A DNA stretch of 64,000 nucleotides. It comes from Acidobacteriota bacterium (GTDB taxonomy: Bacteria > Acidobacteriota > Vicinamibacteria > Vicinamibacterales > JAKQTR01). The first letter of the stretch is position 1; each line of letters begins with the position of its first letter. The stretch covers positions 1-64,000 of the forward strand of contig JAKQTR010000037.1 in NCBI GenBank assembly GCA_029562975.1. Direction: 5' to 3'. The notes under the pieces are model-generated. The model saw only the letters and a list, made by a program, of their open reading frames with translations, did no database searches and was not told the DNA's origin. Below are positions 1 to 8,277 of this stretch, piece by piece. Position numbers and translations under genes: made by a program.

Positions 1-624
1 GAACAGCTCCGCCCGGGTGTACTCCCGGAAGTCCCTCGTCGTCGTCCGGTAGATGCGGTGGTTCAGCCGCGCGCCGTCCGACGAGCGGATGTCGGCGCTC
101 TCGTCCGTGTCCGGGAAGCGGCCCGGAATCGACGTGGCCCAGAAGATGACGTACTGCCGCGTCTCCTCGTCCCAGATGATCTCGGGCGCCCACGCGTTGA
201 CCGCCTGACGCTCGTGCACCATGACCGGCAGGAACTCGACGCCGCTCCAGGCGAGCAGGTCCCTCGAGTGGCCCACCCCGATGCCCTGCTCCCACAAGCC
301 CGTCGTCCAGACCATGTGGAAGACGCCGTCGGGGCCCAGCACTACGCTCGGGTCGCGCATGAGTTTTCCGCCGACCGCGGGCGCGAGGAACGGGCGGCCC
401 TCGCGAAGGGGCGTCCAGGCGAGGCCGTCCCTGCTGTAGGCCAGGTGCAGGCCGTCCTGCCCGTCATCGACGAAGTAGCTGAAGAGCCATGGCCCGCCGG
501 CGGGCGCCGCACGAGGCGCGGCTCCTGCGCGGGCCGCAGGCGCGGCGGCGAGCGCCGCGAGAAGCAGCCCGGCGCCGGCGAGCGGGGCGAGCGGGCCGAC
601 GAGGCGTCGAACGTGGCGTGCCAT
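1..624 (-). CDS. Secreted GH43-like five-bladed beta-propeller glycosidase, 3' part missing
   Basis: Reading the minus strand from the ATG at 624 gives 208 codons open to the window edge, so the C-terminus is missing. The first 30 residues form an Ala/Leu-rich signal peptide ending near an AxA site (PAARAGAAP), so export is likely. After it come FSYFVDDGQDGLHLAYSRDG, MRDPSVVLGPDGVFHMVWTT and NAWAPEIIWDEE. The RDPSV...FHMVW and WAPEI..D patterns are typical of GH43/GH117-type beta-propellers, which act on arabinan, xylan or galactan-like polymers. The catalytic acids cannot be assigned with certainty from this fragment. An ATG eight bases upstream is out of frame, which supports the start at 624. 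The gene points away from the EPS locus, and its substrate is unknown. Confidence 0.7.
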   Translation of the reverse strand, partial: MARHVRRLVGPLAPLAGAGLLLAALAAAPAARAGAAPRAAPAGGPWLFSYFVDDGQDGLHLAYSRDGLAWTPLREGRPFLAPAVGGKLMRDPSVVLGPDGVFHMVWTTGLWEQGIGVGHSRDLLAWSGVEFLPVMVHERQAVNAWAPEIIWDEETRQYVIFWATSIPGRFPDTDESADIRSSDGARLNHRIYRTTTRDFREYTRAELF

Positions 625-1054
625 GCGCCCATGCTACCCGAGCGCGCGCAGCGCGCAGAAGTGCCCCGGCCCGCAGCGGTCTCCCCCTCGTCCTGAGAAC
701 GAATAGGGGTCTGGCTCCGGAACAGGATCAGATCCCGGTGCCTGACCCCTTTTCGCGACCGCATTCTCGTCAAGGGAATGACGCGACGACGAGAAGCGTC
801 AACGGCGCCGCGGCGCAACCGGCGCGCCAGGCCCGCCAGACGCCGCGCGCCGGGCCGGGACAGAACTGTAATCCGTCCGCAGAAACCGGAACCGGCGTGC
901 AGTCCTGCGCGTTGGATTCGCGCCGAATACCGGCCAATTCCAGCGGTTCCCGCACGGTGTGCGATCCAGGCGCCGGGGCATGTTTCTTGCGCCCTCCGCG
1001 CCGAAGCCGAAGGGGACGCCTGTCTCCGGGCACGCCAACGCGCGGGACCGCACC
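625..1054. other. Intergenic region between divergent genes
   Basis: This gap lies between the minus-strand GH43-like gene and the plus-strand BACON-domain gene. It holds the REP-like palindrome at 706-749. Otherwise I see no gene, no RNA and no convincing promoter, although both flanking genes must be transcribed from here. Confidence 0.5.
706..749. repeat. REP-like imperfect palindrome
   Basis: GGGGTCTGGCTCC (706-718) pairs with GGTGCCTGACCCC (737-749), 11 of 13 positions matching, across an 18-base loop, followed by TTTTC. The GGTGCCTGACCCC core resembles palindromic repeats found in many copies in several bacterial genomes, often associated with REP/RAYT elements. It could also act as a terminator for whatever reads through the gap. 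Only one copy was seen here. Confidence 0.5.
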
Positions 1055-2884
1055 ATGATTACTTCTCGAACCAGCCGATACGGCGCATCGCCGGTTCTTA
1101 CGCTCCTCGCCGGCCTGGCGCTCGCGCTATTGATGGCCTCGACCGCCGGCGCGCAGGTCGTCTCGAACCCGCGCATCGCAGAGTTCGATCCGTCCGCGGA
1201 CCACTGGACCGACCTCGGCGGCGGCGGGCCGGCCGTGCTGCGCTACGAGCTCGGCGTCTACATGGTCGGGGCGTCCGCGCCGTTCACCACCGTGGACATG
1301 GGCAAGCCGTCGCCCGAGGCCGACGGGAAGATCCGCTACGACTTCTCGTCGAGCGTGAGCGGCTGGCCGCTGCCGGGGGGCAGCTACGAGGCCCGCGTGG
1401 CCGCGGTCGGCCCCGAGGGATCAGCGCTCAGCGAACCGTCGAACCCCTTCACGTTCGGCGTCGCCGCCAGCCCCTGCACCTTTGCCCTCGGCGCGACGAG
1501 CGCGTCCATCCCCGTCACCGGCGGCCGCTACGCGGTGGACGTCCAGACCGGCGACGGCTGCTCGTGGAGCGTCTCGACGACCTCGTCCTGGATCGCGCTC
1601 ACGACGCTGAACGGCTCGGGCAGCTCGACGGTCCCGTTCGACGTCCTTGCCAACTCGTCCACCGCCAGCCGCGCCGGCTCGATCAGGATCGGCGGACAGA
1701 CGCTCGTGCTCCAGCAGGCCGGCCTGGCGACGCCGACGCTGTCCTGGGCGAAGCCCGCGGCCATCACGCAGGGCACGCCGCTCGGCGCGGCGCAGCTCAA
1801 CGCCACCGCCAGCGTGCCCGGCACCTTCGCCTACAACCCGGCCGCCGGCACGGTGCTCGCCGCCGGCATGCGGACGCTGAACGTCACCTTCACGCCGTCC
1901 GACCCGACGCGCTACACGACGGCCACGGCCTCGACCACAATCATCGTCAACGCGGTCAGCTACACGCTCACCATCGCGCGCCCCGCGAACGGCACGGTCA
2001 TGGGCTCCGGCATCAACTGCGGCAGCGGCGGCAGCGCCTGCTCGGTGACCATGCCCGGGCCGATGACCATCGGGCTGCAGGCCGTCGCCGACACGGGCTA
2101 CACGTTCGCCTCCTGGTCGGGCAGCTGCTCCGGCGCGTCGCCGACCTACTCGCTGTCGCTCAACGGCCCGGTCTCCTGCGGCGCGGCGTTCACCGCGGTC
2201 CCGGCCGCCCCGCCAGCCGCCCCGCCGGCCGCCCCGCCGGCCGCCCCGCCAGCCGAACCGCCGCCGGCCTCGCCTGCGCCGCCCAGCGGCGGGCTGCCGA
2301 TCGGCGCCCCGTACACCCTCACGATCCAGCGCCAGTCTGGCGGCGTCGTCCGGGGCGCGGGCATCAACTGCGGCACCACCGCCAGGGCCTGCACGACGAC
2401 GATGCCCGGCCCGATGACTCTTGGGGTCATGGCAACGCCCGATCCCGGCTACCGCTTCGTCGAATGGACCGGGCACTGTTCGGGGAGCAACGCGAGCTAC
2501 GCGATCGCGCTCGAGGGCGCCCGCACCTGTACCGCGAGCTTCGTCCCGGCCGGCAGCGCTGTCATCGCACCGCCGCCGGCAACCGAGCCGGCCCCGAGCC
2601 CGCAGCCGGCTCCGCCGCCGTCCGCCGGCCCGCCGTACAGGCTGAACATCACGCGGCCATCGGGCGGTACCATCAGGGCCGCCGGCATCAACTGCGGCAC
2701 CGGCGGCAGCGCCTGCTCGGTCACCATGCCCGCGCCGCTCTGGCTGGGGATGCTGGCGACGCCGGACAGAGGGTACAGGTTCGGCGGCTGGACGGGCGAC
2801 TGCAGCGGCGCGCACGCGGCCTACGCCCTGTCGCTCGCGGGCACGCGCACCTGCGGCGCCACCTTCGTCGCGTCGGGCAACTAG
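1055..2884 (+). CDS. Secreted protein with BACON domain and three InlB-type (divergent bacterial) repeats
   Basis: The protein has 609 residues from the ATG at 1055. That start is chosen because a clear signal peptide follows (hydrophobic stretch near residues 13-28, ending AGAQ); the frame stays open upstream to 959 but that part looks non-coding. Residues about 139-225 match a BACON-like domain (CSWSVSTTSSWIAL ... VLQQAG), which binds carbohydrate or protein at the cell surface. Then come three divergent InlB-type repeats at about 303-381, 420-500 and 528-609. Each has GINCG, a second Cys before TMP, GYxF, Wx-G-x-CSG and a final Cys. The repeats are separated by Pro/Ala linkers, one of them a short AAPP tandem. 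There is no membrane anchor or CTERM signal, so it is probably released or outer-surface associated. A stem-loop follows the gene. Confidence 0.75.
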   Translation: MITSRTSRYGASPVLTLLAGLALALLMASTAGAQVVSNPRIAEFDPSADHWTDLGGGGPAVLRYELGVYMVGASAPFTTVDMGKPSPEADGKIRYDFSSSVSGWPLPGGSYEARVAAVGPEGSALSEPSNPFTFGVAASPCTFALGATSASIPVTGGRYAVDVQTGDGCSWSVSTTSSWIALTTLNGSGSSTVPFDVLANSSTASRAGSIRIGGQTLVLQQAGLATPTLSWAKPAAITQGTPLGAAQLNATASVPGTFAYNPAAGTVLAAGMRTLNVTFTPSDPTRYTTATASTTIIVNAVSYTLTIARPANGTVMGSGINCGSGGSACSVTMPGPMTIGLQAVADTGYTFASWSGSCSGASPTYSLSLNGPVSCGAAFTAVPAAPPAAPPAAPPAAPPAEPPPASPAPPSGGLPIGAPYTLTIQRQSGGVVRGAGINCGTTARACTTTMPGPMTLGVMATPDPGYRFVEWTGHCSGSNASYAIALEGARTCTASFVPAGSAVIAPPPATEPAPSPQPAPPPSAGPPYRLNITRPSGGTIRAAGINCGTGGSACSVTMPAPLWLGMLATPDRGYRFGGWTGDCSGAHAAYALSLAGTRTCGATFVASGN

Positions 2885-2987
2885 CCGCACCGACCGGCTC
2901 GTCGCACCGAAGCGGCTCGCCGCGCCGGGCGGGCCGCCTGTCGCTGCTGCGCCGAAGGCGGCATTCCACAGCCGGACATGGCACGCC

Positions 2988-3011
2988 GCAGGGCCCCGGA
3001 CGGGGCCCTGC
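2988..3011 (+). terminator. GC-rich stem-loop downstream of the BACON gene
   Basis: GCAGGGCCCCG (2988-2998) pairs perfectly with CGGGGCCCTGC (3001-3011) around a two-base gap. It lies about 100 bases after the stop at 2884. No T-run follows, so it is a weak intrinsic terminator or an RNA 3'-end stabiliser. Confidence 0.45.
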
Positions 3012-3013
3012 GC

Positions 3014-3042
3014 TTGACAAAGCCGGGGCTGGGGCCTAGGCT
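3014..3042 (+). promoter_or_regulatory. Possible sigma-70 promoter of the EPS operon
   Basis: A perfect TTGACA (3014-3019) is followed after 17 bases by TAGGCT (3037-3042), an acceptable GC-rich -10. It sits directly after the hairpin at 2988-3011 and faces the EPS genes. Its position makes it the best candidate start for the EPS transcript; it has not been tested. Confidence 0.45.
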
Positions 3043-3313
3043 CGCATGAGGGGTGTGACCGATGACAATGCCGCCGGCGTGAGCCCGCCTGGCCTTGACC
3101 GCGCGGGTTCTGGGAAGTTGCGTGCAGTCATGGTCTTGCGACGACGGGCAGCCGGCGATTCAGGAGCAGGCGGGGTGTTGAACGCGCGCGCCTCGGCCGA
3201 TATCTCACCCGAGTCAGTCGAGGGAGCGCGATCGCACTCCCTGGAGCGGTTCGCGCGCGCGTCCATTCAGGCCCTGACATGGGACTGACGGGGCGAAGCT
3301 GTCTCCCGGCCGG

Positions 3314-4378
3314 TTGCAGATGTACGAAGCTTTCTTCGGATTGAACGAGCGGCCCTTCCAGCTCACGCCGAACCCGCGGTTTCTCTTCCTGAACCCGCGG
3401 CAGCGCGAGGCCCTCGCCACCCTCCGCTACGGGTTCACCTCGTCGCTGGGCATCACGCTGCTCCTCGGCGAGGCCGGCACGGGCAAGACCACGCTGCTCC
3501 GGGCCGCCCTCGATGCCGAGAGCCGGCCCGAGTACCGGCACGTCGTCCTGAACAACCCGACGCTGACCCCCGAGGAGTTCTACGAGATCCTCGCCGACCG
3601 GTTCGCGCTGCCCGCCGCCTCCGGATCGAAAGCGAAGTTCCTGCTCGCCTTCGAGCGCGACCTCGCCGCGCGCCACGCGGCCGGCGGCCTCACGGCCATC
3701 GTGATCGACGAGGCGCAGAGCCTGACGCACGAGCTGTTCGAGGAGGTCCGGCTGCTCGCCAACCTGGAGACCGCCACGGCGAAGCTCGTCAACGTGGTGC
3801 TCGTCGGCCAGCCCGAGCTGGCCGATCGGCTGAACGACCCGTCGCTGCGCCAGCTCAAGCAGCGGGTCGTGCTCCGCTGCTCGCTCGAGCCCCTCGATCG
3901 CCACTGGACCGCGTGCTACATCGCCTCCCGCCTGCGCGTGGCGGGGGGCGAGCCTACGGAGGTGTTCGCCAAGGACGCCGTCCTGGCCATCTACGAGGCC
4001 TCGCGCGGCATCCCGCGCACGATCGGCGTCGTGTGCGAGAACGCGCTGCTGGCCGGATACGCGGCGCAGAAGAAGCCCGTCGACGGGCCGCTCGTCGCCG
4101 AGGTCTGCGGCGACCTCGATCTCGCCTCGTCGAACGGCCGGCCCCGCCGCGCCGGCGAGCCGCTGATCGAACCGCCGGCCGAAGAGAACGGCGGCGCCGA
4201 CGAGCGCGCCGCGCGGCCCCGCGCGGCGTTGCGCGCCGCCGCGCAGGCCAGGACGCGCCGCCGCGAGCCAGGCGCCTGGCTGCCGCCCAAAGACGCCGCG
4301 GCGCCGGCGGAAGGGCCGGGCCGGGCCCAGGACGCGCCGGCCAATCCAGACCCGAACCGGATCTTCAGGTTCTTCTGA
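3314..4378 (+). CDS. ExeA/GspA-like AAA ATPase of the exosortase-associated EPS type
   Basis: The protein has 354 residues. Its N-terminus YEAFFGLNERPFQLTPNPRF is the signature opening of the ExeA/GspA-like ATPase family that accompanies XrtA/PEP-CTERM EPS clusters. Walker A is GEAGTGKTT (about 52-60) and Walker B is AIVIDEA (about 128-134), followed by a sensor-like region LVGQPELADRL. The last 80 residues are Arg/Ala/Pro-rich and poorly conserved, with no peptidoglycan-binding domain visible. The first two codons (Met-Gln) may be dispensable, since the next Met (3320) starts the conserved sequence. It is the first gene of the EPS operon, 14 bases before the export gene. It probably energises or positions the envelope assembly; the precise role is not established for the family. 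Confidence 0.85.
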   Translation: MQMYEAFFGLNERPFQLTPNPRFLFLNPRQREALATLRYGFTSSLGITLLLGEAGTGKTTLLRAALDAESRPEYRHVVLNNPTLTPEEFYEILADRFALPAASGSKAKFLLAFERDLAARHAAGGLTAIVIDEAQSLTHELFEEVRLLANLETATAKLVNVVLVGQPELADRLNDPSLRQLKQRVVLRCSLEPLDRHWTACYIASRLRVAGGEPTEVFAKDAVLAIYEASRGIPRTIGVVCENALLAGYAAQKKPVDGPLVAEVCGDLDLASSNGRPRRAGEPLIEPPAEENGGADERAARPRAALRAAAQARTRRREPGAWLPPKDAAAPAEGPGRAQDAPANPDPNRIFRFF

Positions 4379-4392
4379 CAGGACTGACGCTC

Positions 4393-5100
4393 ATGCGCAC
4401 GATACCGGCCGCCCTCGTCGTGTTGGCACTTCTCGCGCCCGCCGGCCTTGGGGCCCGGGCTGGCGCCCAGGCGCAGCCCGCCGCGAAGCCGGCGTCAGGA
4501 CAGGCCGCAGGGCAGGCCGCAGCGCCCGCCGCGCCCGCGCAGAAGCCCGCCGCGAAGCCCGCGGCCCCGCAGAAGCCGCCGGCCGTGCCAGGCCCGGTCG
4601 TGACCACCGAGCCCGGCTTCACGATTGGGCCCGAGGACGTGCTGGGCATCCTCGTGTGGCGCGAGGCCGAGCTGAGCGGCGACGTCACCGTGCGGCCCGA
4701 CGGCATGATCACCCTGCCGCTCGTCCGCGACATCAAGGCCGCGGGCCTGACGCCGGACGAGCTGGCCGAGCGCATCCAGGCGGCCGTGCGCGAGTACGTC
4801 ACCGACGCCTCGGTCACCGTCGTCGTCCGCCAGATGAACAGCCGCAAGGCGTTCATCACCGGCGAAGTCGCCAGGCCCGGCGCGTACGCGCTCACCTCGT
4901 CGATGACCGTCATGCAGCTCATCGCCGTCGCCGGCGGCCTCAACGAGTTCGCCGACGGCGGGAAGATCTCGATCATGCGCGTCGAGAACGGCCGGACGCG
5001 GGCGCTGCCCTTCGACTACAAGAACGTCGCCAACGGCAGGAAGGCCGCGCAGAACATCCTGCTCAGGCCTGGCGACACGGTCGTCGTTCCCGAGCGATAA
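4393..5100 (+). CDS. Polysaccharide export protein (Wza/OMA family, exosortase-EPS type)
   Basis: The protein has 235 residues from the ATG at 4393, just after the ATPase stop. A signal peptide (VVLALLAPAGLGARAGAQA) is followed by an Ala/Pro/Lys-rich linker. The polysaccharide export domain opens with FTIGPEDVLGILVWREAELS and PDGMITLPLVRDIKAAG. A SLBB-like domain follows (KAFITGEVARPGAYALTSSMTV, about 155 onward). It ends with LRPGDTVVVPER. No lipobox Cys is visible, so unlike Wza it is probably not a classical lipoprotein. It would form the periplasmic/outer-membrane exit for the EPS, partnering the chain-length protein at 6667 and the barrel protein at 5109. Confidence 0.9.
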   Translation: MRTIPAALVVLALLAPAGLGARAGAQAQPAAKPASGQAAGQAAAPAAPAQKPAAKPAAPQKPPAVPGPVVTTEPGFTIGPEDVLGILVWREAELSGDVTVRPDGMITLPLVRDIKAAGLTPDELAERIQAAVREYVTDASVTVVVRQMNSRKAFITGEVARPGAYALTSSMTVMQLIAVAGGLNEFADGGKISIMRVENGRTRALPFDYKNVANGRKAAQNILLRPGDTVVVPER

Positions 5101-5108
5101 TCCAGCCG

Positions 5109-6647
5109 ATGCTCTCGTTCAAGCCTGGCGCCTGGCTGACCGCGGCGCTCGTGATGGCCGCGGCGGGGGCGGGGCCTGCCTGGGCGCGCCAGGGCCAGTC
5201 CGGGCCCGCGCCAGCCGCGCAGCAGCCGGCGCCGCAGGCCCAGCCGCCCGCCGGCGCCCCGGAGGCCCCTGCCGCCCAGCAGCCGGCGCAACCGGATGCC
5301 GGCGCCAGGAAGCCACGCCGGGCCTCGCGCCGGACGCCGCGCGCCTCGGGGCGCCAGCCCGCCGCCGTCTCGCAGGACTTCCTCGACGAGGCACGCGCGC
5401 CGCGCGATCCGGGGCCGGTGCGCCGCGAGCTGATGCTCACGGCAAGCGCCATGGGAGGCTACGACGACAACGTGACGGAGGGCCTCGGCTCGGGCAGCTT
5501 CGGCCGCCTGGTCATGGCCAGCGGGTCCACGGCGGACGGCGAGGCCGCGCTCAGTTACTTCGTCGGGAACGCCGCGCGGTCCCTGCGGGCCGACGCGGCG
5601 GGCACGCTCATGCACTATCCGAAGTACCTCGACAAGCCCGCGGCCGGCGCCTTCGCCTCCCTCGGCGCGACGACCCGCGCCGGACGGCGCGTCACGCTCC
5701 GCGCCTCGGAGCGCGTCGGCTACGAGCCGTTCTTCAGCGTGTACGCGCCCCCGGGCAGCGGGGGCGCCCTGCCGAGCGCCGGCGCCGGCGGCGTCCGGGC
5801 CGCGGAGCTCTTCGAGCGCCGCTCGCTCAACACGAACACCACCGCGGGCATCGACACGCGCTGGACCCCCAGGAACTCGACCTCGCTCTCGTACTCGTAC
5901 GGCGTCCGCCGCTACACCGGCAACACCGATTACGGCGACAGCCGATCGCACACCGCCGACGCCCGCTACCGGCTGATCCTCTCCAGGGCCGCCGCGTGGA
6001 ACGTGGACTACCGCTTCCAGGATCTCGAGTACACCTACGCCGACGCCCTGGCCCGGCCCGTCCGCACGCACCGGATCGAGGCGGGCCCGGACATCGTGAA
6101 GCCGTTCTCGCGCCGGACGGGCCTCAGGGTGTCGCTGGCGGCCGGCGCCGGACGCGTCGAGTCCTGGGCCCGCGCCGAAACCGGCACCATCGCGTCCTGG
6201 GCGATGACGGGACGGGCGAGCGCCAGCCTCGCCGTCTCGCCGACGTGGTCGATCGACGCGGACTACCGCCGCGACTTCTCGATGTTCCAGAGCGTGACCG
6301 ACGAGGTGTACACGACCGACACCGCGCGCGTGAGCACGGGCGGCCTCCTGGGCCGGCGCGCGGCCCTGAGCCTCGGCACCTCGTACAGCAACTGGAAGAC
6401 GCCCTACGCCGGCAGGATCAGCGGGACGTTCGACGTCTACGGCGCGTCCGCCCAGCTCAGGGTCGCCGTCACGCGCGCGCTGGCGGCGACGGCGGGCTAC
6501 TACTACTACCGGCACCGCTACTCGGATCCGGGGGCCCTTCCCGAGGGCTTCCCCGCCGCCTTCGATCGCAACGCCGTCCGCGTGGGGCTCTCGCTGGCGG
6601 TCCCCCTCGCCGCCAGCTCGTCCCAGCGCCCCCTTTCCCAGCGGTGA
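5109..6647 (+). CDS. Outer-membrane beta-barrel protein of the EPS operon
   Basis: The protein has 512 residues from the ATG at 5109, nine bases after the export gene. The signal peptide is MLSFKPGAWLTAALVMAAAG with cleavage near AWARQ. A low-complexity Gln/Ala/Pro segment covers about 30-100. The rest is a chain of alternating-residue amphipathic strands with aromatic girdles (SLSYSYGVRRYTG, WNVDYRFQDLEYTY, ATAGYYYYRHRYSD), typical of an outer-membrane barrel of the BBP2/capsule-associated class. The end (VGLSLAVPLA) is strand-like but does not finish in the usual terminal Phe. Similar barrels occupy this place in exosortase-associated EPS loci and may help polymer exit. Precise function is unknown. 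Confidence 0.75.
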   Translation: MLSFKPGAWLTAALVMAAAGAGPAWARQGQSGPAPAAQQPAPQAQPPAGAPEAPAAQQPAQPDAGARKPRRASRRTPRASGRQPAAVSQDFLDEARAPRDPGPVRRELMLTASAMGGYDDNVTEGLGSGSFGRLVMASGSTADGEAALSYFVGNAARSLRADAAGTLMHYPKYLDKPAAGAFASLGATTRAGRRVTLRASERVGYEPFFSVYAPPGSGGALPSAGAGGVRAAELFERRSLNTNTTAGIDTRWTPRNSTSLSYSYGVRRYTGNTDYGDSRSHTADARYRLILSRAAAWNVDYRFQDLEYTYADALARPVRTHRIEAGPDIVKPFSRRTGLRVSLAAGAGRVESWARAETGTIASWAMTGRASASLAVSPTWSIDADYRRDFSMFQSVTDEVYTTDTARVSTGGLLGRRAALSLGTSYSNWKTPYAGRISGTFDVYGASAQLRVAVTRALAATAGYYYYRHRYSDPGALPEGFPAAFDRNAVRVGLSLAVPLAASSSQRPLSQR

Positions 6648-6666
6648 CACTCGCGAGGAACTGCTC

Positions 6667-8277
6667 ATGCTACCGGGCCGGGAACTGACCCTCGACGTCG
6701 TCTTCGGCGCGCTCCGCCGCTGGTGGTGGCTGCTCGTCCTGCCGCTCTTCGCCGGCATCATGGGCGGCCTGCTCTACTCGCGCTCGCAGCCGAGCCTCTA
6801 CCGCTCCGACGCCCTGATCCAGGTCGTGCCGCAGCGAGTCCCGGAGACCTACGTCAGCGCCACCGTGACCGAGCGCGTCGAGGACCGGCTGCGCGCCCTG
6901 GCCCAGCAGGTGCTCAGCCGCACGCAGCTCGAGAAGCTCATCACCGACTTCAGCCTGTTCCCCAGGGAGCGCGAGAAGTACCCGATGGAGGACGTGGTCG
7001 AGCTGATGACGAAGCGCGTGCTCATCCAGCCGCTCGTCGCCGGGCAGGTGTCGCGCCGCGACTCGCAATCCGAGGCGTTCCGGGTGTCGTTCGACTACCA
7101 GGACCCCGTCATCGCCCAGAAGGTCGTCGAGCGCCTCGCGAGCTTCTTCATCGACACCAACGCCCGCGACCGCGGCACGCAGGCCGATCAGACGAGCGCC
7201 TTCCTCGAGGCCCAGCTCGCCGACGCCCGCTCGCGCCTGGAGGCGCAGGAGCAGCGGCTCAAGGTGTTCCGCGAGCGCAACGCGGGCCGCCTGCCCACGC
7301 AGACGCAGACCAACATGCAGGCGATCCAGAACACGCAGATGGCCCTGCAGTCGATGGTGGCCTCGCTCGAGGTGGACCGCAACCGCAAGCTCGTCCTGGA
7401 GCGCCTCTACAACGACGCCGCCGCCGACGAGCCCGTGGCGGCGCCGGTTCCGGCCGGCGCGAGCGGCGCGCTCCCCGCCGACGCGCCGCCGCAGCAGCGC
7501 CTGGCCGCCGCCCGCGCGGCCCTGGCGCAGATGGAAACGCGCCTGAGCCCGAAGCACCCGGACATCGTGCGCACCAGGCGCGTCATCGCCGACCTCGAGC
7601 AGCAGGTGGCCGCCGCGGAGCTCGAGCGCCCGGTGTCGCCGGAAGCCGGCCAGGCCGTCGCCGCGAACCAGGAAGAGGCCCGCCGCCGCGAGCGGCTCCG
7701 CGAGATGCGCGCCGAGATCGAGAGCCTCGACCGGCAGATCGCCTTCAAGGAGGGCGAGGAGCGCCGCATGAGGGCCGAGATCGGCGCCTACCAGGCGCGG
7801 CTCGAGGCGGTGCCGGGCATCGAGTCGGAGTGGATTGCCCTGACCCGCGACTACGACACGCTCCAGGAGACGTACCGCCAGCTCCTCGCCAAGAGCGAGA
7901 ACTCGAAGATGGCGGCCAGCCTCGAGCAGCGCCAGATTGGCGAGCAGTTCCGCATCCTCGACCCGCCGCGCGTGCCGCAGAAGCCGACCAGCCCGAACCG
8001 GCTGCGGATCAACCTCCTGGGCCTGCTCGCCGGCCTCGGCCTGGGCGTGGCGCTGGTCGGCCTCTTCTACGTCCGCGACTCGACGATGCGCTCCGAGGGC
8101 GACGTGCTCGGCGCGATCGATCTGCCCGTGCTCGGCCTCCTGCCGTACGTGACGACCGACGCGGACGTCCGCCGCCGCAAGCGCCTCCGCCTGCTGGCGG
8201 CGACGGCGGCGGCGCTCCTGGCGGCCGCCAGCGGCGGCGTGTTCTGGGTCCTGAGGCTCTGGAGGTACGTGGCGTAA
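6667..8277 (+). CDS. Polysaccharide chain-length determinant (Wzz/GumC-like, exosortase-EPS type)
   Basis: The protein has 536 residues. An N-terminal transmembrane helix (WWWLLVLPLFAGIMGGLLYS, about 18-37) is followed by the Wzz domain, with YRSDALIQVVPQRVPETYV near 45-65. A long periplasmic coiled coil runs from about 165 to 400 (ARSRLEAQEQRLKVFRERN, LREMRAEIESLDRQ). A Pro-rich motif (LDPPRVPQKPTSPNRL) leads into the second helix at about 442-463. An extra hydrophobic segment follows near the C-terminus (LLAATAAALLAAASGGVFWVL). It controls polymer length together with the kinase encoded next. Its stop overlaps the kinase start (TAATG), so the two are translationally coupled. The kinase domain is separate, as in Gram-positive and exosortase-type systems. 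Confidence 0.9.
   Translation: MLPGRELTLDVVFGALRRWWWLLVLPLFAGIMGGLLYSRSQPSLYRSDALIQVVPQRVPETYVSATVTERVEDRLRALAQQVLSRTQLEKLITDFSLFPREREKYPMEDVVELMTKRVLIQPLVAGQVSRRDSQSEAFRVSFDYQDPVIAQKVVERLASFFIDTNARDRGTQADQTSAFLEAQLADARSRLEAQEQRLKVFRERNAGRLPTQTQTNMQAIQNTQMALQSMVASLEVDRNRKLVLERLYNDAAADEPVAAPVPAGASGALPADAPPQQRLAAARAALAQMETRLSPKHPDIVRTRRVIADLEQQVAAAELERPVSPEAGQAVAANQEEARRRERLREMRAEIESLDRQIAFKEGEERRMRAEIGAYQARLEAVPGIESEWIALTRDYDTLQETYRQLLAKSENSKMAASLEQRQIGEQFRILDPPRVPQKPTSPNRLRINLLGLLAGLGLGVALVGLFYVRDSTMRSEGDVLGAIDLPVLGLLPYVTTDADVRRRKRLRLLAATAAALLAAASGGVFWVLRLWRYVA

Larger units (their letters stand above)
2885..3313. other. Intergenic region upstream of the EPS operon
   Basis: The gap contains the hairpin at 2988-3011 and a promoter-like sequence at 3014-3042, leaving a leader of about 260 bases before the ATPase gene. 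A short open frame at 3046-3288 has no recognisable features and is not called. The long leader could hold regulation, but no riboswitch or operator is recognisable. Confidence 0.5.

Noticed and set aside
2205-2262. Repeated CCGCC units in the BACON protein gene considered as a separate DNA repeat
   Set aside because: They encode an in-frame Ala/Pro linker and need no other explanation.
3046-3288. Short open frame in the EPS leader
   Set aside because: No recognisable residues, no clear ribosome site and atypical composition; treated as non-coding leader.
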